A DNA stretch of 64,000 nucleotides, taken from contig NZ_NPDL01000010.1 of NCBI RefSeq assembly GCF_002811475.1, forward strand, positions 1 through 64,000, in the 5' to 3' direction. The notes below the pieces were generated by a model. That model did not search any database. It saw nothing but the letters and a program-made list of their open reading frames with translations, and was not told the origin of the DNA. The first letter of the stretch is position 1; every line of letters starts with the position of its first letter. The stretch comes from Leptospira hartskeerlii. Lineage in GTDB: Bacteria; Spirochaetota; Leptospiria; Leptospirales; Leptospiraceae. Below are positions 56,779 to 64,000 of the stretch, one piece after another. Both the position numbers and the translations under genes were made by a program.

Positions 56779-58604
56779 TGTTCCTCCGAGGAAGCGAATC
56801 GGTTTTGTGGATCGTCGAAAGTTTTTCCGGAAAGACGTTCATATTCTGCTTTTAAAGCACTAAGTTCTGCATCCAACTTTCTGTGAGCGGTCAGTTTGTT
56901 TACTGTAAACTTGTCTTTATAGATGACCGCATAGTTAAATAGTAACTGGGCCATATCCACAAAAACATATTCTAAAGTTTTACTATTCAAACGGTTTCCG
57001 GAAACCATCGTAGAATCATAATATGGAAGAAATCTATGAAGGACTTTCACTTCTTCTAACACTTTTTCTTTGGAAGCTAAAACTCTTTCGTTCAACTGCC
57101 CTTTGGCTTCGTAATCCTTTGCCAATAAATGGTTTTCGACCAATACGTTGATCTTCTCTGCGAATTTTCCCATGAAGGCAGAAGCTTCTGAAAGTAATCT
57201 TAATAGATTTACCGTGATCTGATCTTCAACCGAGCCACCTGAAGTGTTTTGGTTAAAATTGGAGAATGTATACTGGAAGCTAGGATACTTCTTATTGAAT
57301 GCATCCAATTGTCTGAGAAGATTATTGATCTCTTCTATCTCAGCTTTGAATAAGCCGGGTTGAGTTACCAATACATCTCTATTATGGTTTTTGGTCCCTA
57401 TCTTGACTGTCCCTTCTAAAAGAGGAGTGTAACAAGATTGAAAGTCGCGGAGAAGGATATGGATCAGTTTATGAGGCATTCCTTTGTAAGAGGACTTGAA
57501 CGCGGCAGAGTTCATATTTTCCGGCATATGATGAGCGAAATAATCGTCCACAACCCCGTTCAAGAAGTCGAAAGAGATCTTTCCGTTATCGTCTATTTTG
57601 AAATAACGTTGTCTTAGGCCGTGTAATTCTTCTTTCTTATTCATTCTGGTCAAAATATCATCCGATAGTTTGATCAATGTTGTTTCTACTTCTTTGGTGA
57701 TGTCGGGAGATCCTTGGAATTTGGTCTCATTTATCGGAGGAACATTCAAAGAATCTAATATTTCTTCCCAGCTAATTACTTTTTTGTTGGAGACAACATA
57801 GAATGCGCGGATCGCATCTGTAAGTTTAGGCCTTCCGTTTTCCAGATTTAATCCGTAATTTAATCCGGAGATGATGGAAGGAAGTTTTACGGATAATTTT
57901 TCGTCCTTCTTCACTAACTCCGGAACGTGGCCTAGAATAATATCTCTGGCGTCGCTTCTGGAAAGATGTCGCGCATAATACATCTGCATCTTCAAAGATC
58001 TATTCAAGAAGATCTCCGGAGAAATTTCATCGATAAAGAGTGAATCTAATGAGATGAAATTATTAAAGAATTTGTTAAAATTTAAGACCACATTATAAAC
58101 TAAGGGTCTCCAATGCCTCCAGCCTTGACTTTCTGCAAGTCTTAGGGCCTGTAATGTGGAGATGATCTGGTCTTCTTTTAATGCTTTAAATAATCTTTCG
58201 ACGGATGGAGCGATCTTGGAATTTCTTCCTAAGAAGCCTACTTCCACTGTTCCAGTGTCTTTTGCAAATTTTGTAATATTCGCATTTCCACCGAAAAGGT
58301 TAGCTAGAAATCCTAAACCTGGTCCAGCGTCAGGTTGTTTCTTAACAGGCTTAGGCGCTGTTTTGGAAGAAGAGGAAGATTGAGATGCTTTTGAGGACTT
58401 GTCCTCTTCTTCCGGTCTTTTGCCTGATTCTTCTTTCTTCTTTTGTTCGAACTCTTCGTCGACTTTTTTCATCAAGTCGATACGAATGAATATATCATTC
58501 GATTTTTGTATGACTTCGTCTATCTTCTGTTGGTGTTCCGGAGAACGTGTCTTTCGATAGAGGTCTGCGAAGACCTTATGGGCGTCTGTGCGAGAAGTAG
58601 ACAA
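56775..58604 (-). CDS. Large protein of unknown function, 609 aa
   Basis: No family recognised with confidence. Residues 1-60 are helical and charged; residues about 60-100 are a Lys/Glu/Ser-rich linker ([17 protein letters not shown]) followed by Pro/Ala. A large soluble helical domain then fills the chain, without signal peptide or membrane helix. It lies between the LolA-like gene (2 bp upstream) and trpS (4 bp overlap), in a long minus-strand run. A spirochete-specific cytoplasmic protein is likely. Confidence 0.7.
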
Positions 58605-58606
58605 AC

Positions 58607-59197
58607 TTATTCCCTCTCGTTAAGCGGGTTCTCCACAATTTGCGCGTTTGCAGGTGCTCCGAAATTGAAGAGAGACGCAGGTAAACCGATACCGGTTTGG
58701 ACTCCGGAAAAACTTACGGAGGTATATTCTCCAGTGGATCTGCTCTTCATTCTGAGAGAACGAGGAGTGTTATCCGGACCTAAAGTAACTACGATCTCTT
58801 CGTAAGTCCTAGTTGCGGATTTTAGTCGAAGTGAACCTCCCACTGGAGTCACTTCTTCGTATCCGGAGAGTAGGCCGGCCATTCCACCGGTCATACCTTT
58901 TACGTCTTGTTTTCCTACAATTCCTCTGGAAGGGGAATAAAACCAAAGATATCTTCCGTTGGAGGCAATAACCCTTCCGTCGGAAAATTTTACATGTATA
59001 TGATTTGGTCTTTGATAAGAGAGAGTTCCGGTGAGTTCGTTATTAATCGTAATACTCGCCCGAAAACTAGAAATTTCGGCCATCTTTCCGATGACGCCGC
59101 TTAACCTTTCCTTGCCAGGATCGGATAAAATAGAAGTGCCGCAGACCAGTAGAGCTGCGGCACCCAAAAAGGATAATATACCCTTGGATGAAGCCAT
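58607..59197 (-). CDS. LolA-like outer-membrane lipoprotein carrier
   Basis: 196 residues. An N-terminal hydrophobic segment ([17 protein letters not shown]) is followed by a LolA/LppX-type fold: [33 protein letters not shown], and a late ASLFNFGAP. LolA carries lipoproteins across the periplasm to the outer membrane. A lipoprotein shuttle fits a spirochete rich in lipoproteins; whether it is the functional LolA or a related sterol-binding-like carrier is uncertain. Confidence 0.8.
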   Translation of the reverse strand: MASSKGILSFLGAAALLVCGTSILSDPGKERLSGVIGKMAEISSFRASITINNELTGTLSYQRPNHIHVKFSDGRVIASNGRYLWFYSPSRGIVGKQDVKGMTGGMAGLLSGYEEVTPVGGSLRLKSATRTYEEIVVTLGPDNTPRSLRMKSRSTGEYTSVSFSGVQTGIGLPASLFNFGAPANAQIVENPLNERE

Positions 59198-59229
59198 AAT
59201 CGTTCCTACTATGGCTTCATTAGACGAAA

Positions 59230-60189
59230 TTATCCAAGTACTTTTTTAAACTCGTCGGTCAGAGCCGGCACGACTTCGAAAAGATCTCCTACAACTCCGT
59301 AGGTTGCCACTTTGAAGATCGGAGCGTCTCCGTCCTTGTTAATCGCCACGATATACTTGGAAGAGCCCATTCCGGCCAAGTGCTGGATCGCTCCGGAAAT
59401 TCCGCATGCGATATAGCAGTTCGGGGAAACGGTTTTACCAGTTTGACCCACTTGATGGCTATGAGAAATCCAACCTGCATCGACCGCTGCACGAGAAGCT
59501 CCTAAAGCTGCGCCTAAAACGTCCGCCAAACCTTGGAGAACAGGCCAGTTTTCAGGTCCTTTAATTCCGCGTCCGCCAGATACGATGATGGAAGCTTCTG
59601 CCAATTGAACTTTGTTCCCGCCGCTTAGATCGGAAGAAACGATTTTAACTTTCGCGTCTCCTGCGGATGGACTTGCAGCTTCAGCAGCTCCTGCTCCAGC
59701 TTTTTGTACTACTTCTTGAGAGTTTGGACGAACAGTGAAAATAGCGATTGGGCTGGTAACTTTGAAATTACCGTATGCTTTTCCGGAGTAGATTGGCTTC
59801 TTAGCTACTACTTTTCCGCCGTCTACAGAAAGACCTACTGCGTCCGCTACGATCCCTGCTCCTACTTTTACAGCTACTCTTGGAGAATAATCTTTTCCTT
59901 GAGAAGTGTGAGGAACTAGAACTACGGAAGGATTTTTATCCTTAATAACTCCGGCTACTAAATTCGCCCAAGTTTCCGCGTTGAAGTCTCCTGCATTTAC
60001 AGTAACTATGCTGTCTGCTCCGACTGCTCCCAGGTCTCCTGCGAATTTTTCAACTCCGGATCCAATGAGAAGAGCGGTAACTTTTCCTCCGAGTGCGTCC
60101 GCAATTTTGCGGCCGGCGGAAGTGATTTCTCTGGAGATCTTCTTGAGTTCTCCGTCTTTGAGTTCGCCTACGATTAAAACGTTGCTCAC
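59230..60189 (-). CDS. etfA: Electron transfer flavoprotein alpha subunit
   Basis: 319 residues. The C-terminal FAD domain is intact: [58 protein letters not shown], and [20 protein letters not shown]. It pairs with EtfB to carry electrons from acyl-CoA dehydrogenases to the respiratory chain, fitting Leptospira reliance on fatty-acid oxidation (from established knowledge). It lies 11 bp after etfB. Confidence 0.95.
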   Translation of the reverse strand: MSNVLIVGELKDGELKKISREITSAGRKIADALGGKVTALLIGSGVEKFAGDLGAVGADSIVTVNAGDFNAETWANLVAGVIKDKNPSVVLVPHTSQGKDYSPRVAVKVGAGIVADAVGLSVDGGKVVAKKPIYSGKAYGNFKVTSPIAIFTVRPNSQEVVQKAGAGAAEAASPSAGDAKVKIVSSDLSGGNKVQLAEASIIVSGGRGIKGPENWPVLQGLADVLGAALGASRAAVDAGWISHSHQVGQTGKTVSPNCYIACGISGAIQHLAGMGSSKYIVAINKDGDAPIFKVATYGVVGDLFEVVPALTDEFKKVLG

Positions 60190-60200
60190 GGGTGTTCTCC

Positions 60201-60962
60201 TTAGATAACCTTAGCTTCTTCGCGAAGAGCTTTTACTAATTGTTCAGCGTAACCTTTCGCATCAGCCGCTTCTAACTTGCGACCAGGAATACGAGGTGGA
60301 GGCGGCTCCAGGCCCACTACTTCAATCTTGCTTGCAGGATTTCCTAAATCTGCTGGCGTTTTGGTTTCGATAGGCTTCTTCTTAGCAGCCATCAAACCTT
60401 TCAAGTTAGGATAACGAGGTTCGTTTAATCCTTTTTGAGCAGTAATCGCTACAGGCAGGCTGGTTTCCACAACTTGGGTTCCACCTTCTACCTCTTTAGT
60501 AGCTTTTACGGAAGTTCCGCTGATCTCTAAACTAACTGCGAAAGAAATATGAGCGATTCCGAGTCCTTCTGCGACTTGGATCACTACTTGGGAACTATCG
60601 CTATCGATAGATTGGCGTCCGCCGATGATGATGTCTGCATTTTCAGCTTTCGCGAAATTTGCGATCAGTTCTGCGGTTAAGACGGTGTCGAAAGGAACGT
60701 AATTGTCCACTTTGATCTGAACGGCACGGTCCGCTCCCATTGCGTATGCTTGGCGTAAAGACTCTTGAACGCGATCTGGTCCTAGAGAGACTGCAATAAC
60801 CTCTCCACCATTTTTCTCGCGCAATCTAAGTCCTTCTTCAATTGCGAATTCGTCGTACGGAGAGATAATCCATTTTATTCCGGCTTCATTGATGGACTTG
60901 TCCCCGACTTTGATATTCGTTTCGGTGTCAGGCACCTGTTTCACTAAAACGATGATCTTCAT
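60201..60962 (-). CDS. etfB: Electron transfer flavoprotein beta subunit
   Basis: 253 residues. KIIVLVKQVPDTETNIKV at the start and the AMP-binding part SQVVIQVAEGLGIAHISFAV match EtfB; SLPVAITAQKGLNEPRYPNLKGLMAAKKKPIE is the usual C-terminal arm with the recognition loop. First gene of the etfBA pair on the minus strand. The space upstream (60963-61058) holds its likely promoter. Confidence 0.95.
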   Translation of the reverse strand: MKIIVLVKQVPDTETNIKVGDKSINEAGIKWIISPYDEFAIEEGLRLREKNGGEVIAVSLGPDRVQESLRQAYAMGADRAVQIKVDNYVPFDTVLTAELIANFAKAENADIIIGGRQSIDSDSSQVVIQVAEGLGIAHISFAVSLEISGTSVKATKEVEGGTQVVETSLPVAITAQKGLNEPRYPNLKGLMAAKKKPIETKTPADLGNPASKIEVVGLEPPPPRIPGRKLEAADAKGYAEQLVKALREEAKVI

Positions 60963-61058
60963 GAACTTTCGTTCTCCAAATAAATAGGGCTATAAACACG
61001 AAATTTCTGAAAAGCTTGAATGCAAACTACTTTTTTGCACGTATTCGGGAAATCTCGC

Positions 61059-61355
61059 CTATCGAAACAGAATGAGTGTTCTGCTCCAAAAATAGATCCA
61101 AAATAATCCTAAAATGATAACCAACACATTTGCGTCCGATTTAAGGAAGAAGGTTAGGCCCCAAAAAAAAGGTAAAAGGAAAAAGCTGATTAGGAATAAG
61201 AACCAGATCCAAGACTTTCCGCTAAAAGGGGTAGCGAACGAAGCCTCGATCTCTGCGCGGATCTCTTCTAAATTTACGGGAAATTTTCCTATATTGCGTA
61301 TCCCGAGAACCAAAGCGAGAAGGCAAATTAAAGTTAATACGACAGAATACAGCAT
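61059..61355 (-). CDS. Small membrane protein, 98 aa
   Basis: No family recognised. Three hydrophobic segments: about 2-19 (SVVLTLICLLALVLGI), 47-68 (SWIWFLFLISFFLLPFFWGL) and 75-95 (NVLVIILGLFWIYFW), with a polar loop between the first two. It lies 12 bp downstream of the large GT-C gene on the same strand, so it is probably translated with it. Real coding is supported by the tight spacing and membrane-protein composition. Confidence 0.6.
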   Translation of the reverse strand: MLYSVVLTLICLLALVLGIRNIGKFPVNLEEIRAEIEASFATPFSGKSWIWFLFLISFFLLPFFWGLTFFLKSDANVLVIILGLFWIYFWSRTLILFR

Positions 61356-61367
61356 GTTTATCCTCGT

Positions 61368-63809
61368 TCAGGGAATTCTAGATAATTGCAGGGATTTAAG
61401 AACTGCTTGTTTGTCCTTTTTGGTATGGAACCTGATCTGCACATCGTCTGTTTCCGGGTTTTCCACAGAGAATTCGATGCTCATCTTCTGATCATCTCCA
61501 ATGCCCGAGGATTCCGGAAAAATTACGGAAGAAGATTGGTTGGCAGTTACACTGAAAGTCGCTTGGGTTAAGGATTCTCCTTCGAATTCCACTCGAAACT
61601 TTCCTTTAGGATCTTTTGAAATATAATAATCGTAACCTTTTAATTCTTCATAAGCATTCAGTTGGTTCTTGCGTTCCGACCGTACTGTCTTTAGCATATA
61701 AGCAAATTGAGAAGGATCTAAAGAAACGGATCTCTTTGCGGGAGTAGAAGCCTTAGGACTTAGTCCTAATTTATAAACGTGTAAGAAGGTTCCTCTATAT
61801 AGGAGTATATCCGGATAACGATTCACAGTATCCAAAGGATAATTTCCTTCTAGGTGGATCGTATCTACTTTTTCTATAGTAATAGGACCGCCTTCTAAAT
61901 TAGCATCCTCGTCGATCAAATATACATTCCAACCTAATTCAATTAGTTGGCTTGCCTTTTCTAAAAAAGGACGGGTCTTGTGGATAAGATAAGTATCTCT
62001 TCCACTTAGATAACGAAGTGGGCTCGCAAGATCTTGTTTTTTAGTAAAATAAATCGCCTTCTCATTTGGAAGGGAAACTGAAAGTCTTTCGAATTCTTCC
62101 GAATAACCAGATAACATTCTTTCAAAGAATATTAATCTATCTCTATTATAAAGATGATATATATAGCCTGCGATGACCAAAGCAATCAGAGCGGATTTAA
62201 TTGCCTGTTTTCTAATTGGTAAAGAATAAAGTCCAATGACTCCCATGATACATGCAAAAGGAATAGGAAATAATACCCAACGCCTGGAAGCCCAGAAATG
62301 ATCCGGATAAATACTCGGATCGTAAAAATAAACAAAAGAGAGGAGAGAGCCTAATGACAAAAATACAAGAGAACCAGAAGATTTTTTCCGGAAGACTAAT
62401 AGATCGTATCCTCCAATTCCGAGTAACACTAGGGACAAAGGAACATATAATAAAAAGAATAAGAATCCGTTCTTTCTAAAATATGCAAAATCATTAATGA
62501 CTTCCGAATTACTCAGTGACGGGCGGATGGAATATCCAAATGTAATTAGCAAAAATAAAGAAAGAGCAAATAAGATCCTTAGGGTTTTCCTATTTCTTAA
62601 GATCAGATTCCTGGCTGTTTCGACTAATGCTTTCCCTATTTTCAAGTTGGCAAAAAACAAAAGGGTAAATAGAACTAAAGAAGAAGTAACGCAGAGTAAG
62701 GTAAGTTTAAGCAACTGATTACTTTTCCAAAGATCAACCATGTACGATTTTGAATTGATATATCCATACAGAACGCCTAAGATCGAGACTGTCGAATATC
62801 CAAACAAAAAATTAAATCCTTTCCAAAGGGACTTCTTTCGTAAGAATAATAAATAACCTACGAAGATCACGATTGCCGGAAAATAAATTAAACTGTCGAT
62901 CCTATTGAAGCTACTTAATCCTAAGATGCCTCCTGCAAAGAACATCCACCCATTATTTTTCCGGAAAAAATAAAGAGCTAAATACGAGGAAAATAAGATC
63001 AGCATTTGCCCTAATGGTTCTGATAGGGTCGCCCTAACGTTCCAGAGTTGGGCAGGATTGAATGCGCAGAAAAGGACTGCGACCAACGCTCCCCAGGACC
63101 CTATCCATTTTTTCACGATCAGAAAGATGATGACTAAGGACAATACTCCGAAGATCGAATTTACTCGGAACATTGCATCCAATCCGAATAGATCCGCAGA
63201 TAGGGCTAAATAAGTGGGAAAGAGTGGATAGAAGCGGGGAGAAAGAGAACCGATAGGAACCGACGGATCCTGGGGAGAATGATCGGAATGGATTGCAGGA
63301 TAACCATAAATAATGTTATCCCCTAAAACCTGGGTCAGGTCCTGGTAGCGAAAATCATCAAAGTTCAGCCCGCCTGTTTTTTGGATCTTACTTCCAAAAA
63401 CCACATACACTCCGTGGTCCCTATCTCCCTTGATATACTCGATTGGAAAAAGAGAATACATTGCTCCTGCACTCAAAAGTAACAAAGCCAGAATGATGTT
63501 AGTGACTAAACTTTTTGAACTGTCCCAACCTGAAAGTGGGTTCAATCTAATATCAATTTTGCGAAAGAATATATATCCAGCGAATGATCCGGAGATTAAA
63601 AGTTGGATTAAGACAACAGAAAGGATTTTGTAAGATTCAAAAGAAACTAAAAGAAGAGCAATGGACCCCACTACTAAAATGGAGAGGGTAAAAGCGACTA
63701 AGTTTCTGGATAATGGTTGTGGAAGTCCTTTTTTATGAAGAATGACCGATATAAAATAAGTATTTAGGATGATGCCTAAAAAAAATAAGAAATTTACCAA
63801 GGAAACCAC
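61368..63809 (-). CDS. Large GT-C-like membrane glycosyltransferase
   Basis: 813 residues with about 13 membrane helices in the first 560 and a soluble C-terminal ~250. The outer loop after an early helix, FPIEYIKGDRDHGVYVVFGS, has the acidic residues expected of GT-C enzymes, and PRFYPLFPTYLALSADLFG plus ATLSEPLGQMLILFSSYLALYFF match PMT/ArnT-like transferases. It probably moves a sugar from a lipid carrier onto an envelope acceptor in the periplasm. The reaction is not assigned. First in a transcript with the small membrane protein. Confidence 0.8.
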   Translation of the reverse strand: MVSLVNFLFFLGIILNTYFISVILHKKGLPQPLSRNLVAFTLSILVVGSIALLLVSFESYKILSVVLIQLLISGSFAGYIFFRKIDIRLNPLSGWDSSKSLVTNIILALLLLSAGAMYSLFPIEYIKGDRDHGVYVVFGSKIQKTGGLNFDDFRYQDLTQVLGDNIIYGYPAIHSDHSPQDPSVPIGSLSPRFYPLFPTYLALSADLFGLDAMFRVNSIFGVLSLVIIFLIVKKWIGSWGALVAVLFCAFNPAQLWNVRATLSEPLGQMLILFSSYLALYFFRKNNGWMFFAGGILGLSSFNRIDSLIYFPAIVIFVGYLLFLRKKSLWKGFNFLFGYSTVSILGVLYGYINSKSYMVDLWKSNQLLKLTLLCVTSSLVLFTLLFFANLKIGKALVETARNLILRNRKTLRILFALSLFLLITFGYSIRPSLSNSEVINDFAYFRKNGFLFFLLYVPLSLVLLGIGGYDLLVFRKKSSGSLVFLSLGSLLSFVYFYDPSIYPDHFWASRRWVLFPIPFACIMGVIGLYSLPIRKQAIKSALIALVIAGYIYHLYNRDRLIFFERMLSGYSEEFERLSVSLPNEKAIYFTKKQDLASPLRYLSGRDTYLIHKTRPFLEKASQLIELGWNVYLIDEDANLEGGPITIEKVDTIHLEGNYPLDTVNRYPDILLYRGTFLHVYKLGLSPKASTPAKRSVSLDPSQFAYMLKTVRSERKNQLNAYEELKGYDYYISKDPKGKFRVEFEGESLTQATFSVTANQSSSVIFPESSGIGDDQKMSIEFSVENPETDDVQIRFHTKKDKQAVLKSLQLSRIP

Positions 63810-63963
63810 TGCCTAATACGAAATAATATCTTATCCTCGATTTGTAAAGCTTGTATTTAAAGATCGAGATTTAGGTCTTCTTAAATATAGTTAAGCTCAG
63901 TAACTCGGTTGCAATTTACAGTGGGTCCAAAATACTTAAGTTGAAACTGAATAGGGCATTAGA

Positions 63964-64000
63964 ATGAAGGGAATCCAAGAAAAAAAAATAGATCTATATA
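63964..64000 (+). CDS. Possible start of a gene truncated by the window edge
   Basis: ATG 63964 opens a frame with no stop to the end (MKGIQEKKIDLY...). A weak AGGG lies 10 bases ahead. Only twelve codons are visible, so this is tentative. The 150 bases before it (63810-63963) are AT-rich with no other feature seen. Confidence 0.25.
   Translation, partial: MKGIQEKKIDLY

Noticed and set aside
61021..61049. TGCA...TGCA pair ahead of etfB as another phasin-type site
   Set aside because: Spacing between TGC and GCA is not three bases, and no promoter register like the phasin genes can be drawn.

Overview
The window looks like spirochete chromosome, most probably Leptospira. I infer this from a moderate-GC, tightly packed gene layout, many lipoprotein and signal-peptide proteins without relatives I can name, a DUF115 motility-type protein, phasin-like proteins, and a short intergenic TGTAGGA/TCCTACA palindrome of a type I associate from memory with Leptospira. 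The species cannot be fixed from sequence alone. There is no rRNA operon, CRISPR array, insertion sequence or prophage. One tRNA gene, tRNA-Pro(GGG), lies on the minus strand.

Layout. 1-5.5 kb: the 3' end of leuS, a facing minus-strand group with a tail-anchored protein, a stand-alone HATPase, threonine synthase, an SPFH/SHOCT protein and a small unknown. 5.6-11.2 kb: a plus-strand envelope run (acyltransferase, signal peptidase I, PASTA-bearing PBP, DUF115 protein). 11.3-17 kb: two phasin paralogues with near-identical promoters flank a divergent aminotransferase/MocR pair, a DUF2804 protein and a PPK2 polyphosphate kinase. 17-22.6 kb: an outer-membrane protein, GDPD, a lipoprotein, a repeat-rich 445-bp intergenic region before a small zinc-ribbon gene, a TPR protein, a dual cyclic-nucleotide-domain regulator and an AlkA-type glycosylase. 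22.6-31.6 kb: gmd, a MATE transporter, an adenosine deaminase-like protein, a KtrB/KtrA pair, a lipoprotein and an aldo/keto reductase. 31.6-38.2 kb: gamma-glutamyltransferase, MFS transporter, beta-propeller protein, acylphosphatase, globin, NUDIX hydrolase and SET protein. 38.3-46.3 kb: a MASE1-PAS hybrid kinase, alpha/beta hydrolase, a degenerate tyrosine recombinase, STAS protein, GT-C protein, thioesterase and a paraoxonase-like lipoprotein. 46.4-52.9 kb: a third phasin-like gene, a class D beta-lactamase-like protein, the tRNA, SixA, an ABC exporter pair, a HATPase-HDOD fusion and RsgA. 53-63.8 kb: a long minus-strand run with rsmA, comEC, trpS, a 609-residue unknown, a LolA-like protein, etfA, etfB, a small membrane protein and a large GT-C membrane protein.

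Three themes tie genes together. First, a storage/stress set: three phasin-like genes carry TGC-N3-GCA operator-like sites, and PPK2 sits directly upstream of one of them. Second, an ATPase/STAS-type signalling set: a free HATPase, a paralogous HATPase fused to HDOD, and a STAS protein. Third, envelope construction: PBP, signal peptidase, GT-C enzymes, GDP-mannose dehydratase, acyltransferase and a LolA-like carrier.

The signals most worth follow-up are the shared phasin promoter/operator architecture, the tyrosine recombinase that has lost nearly all catalytic residues, the region before the zinc-ribbon gene, the MASE1 kinase without a usual start codon, and the ComEC without a visible nuclease domain.
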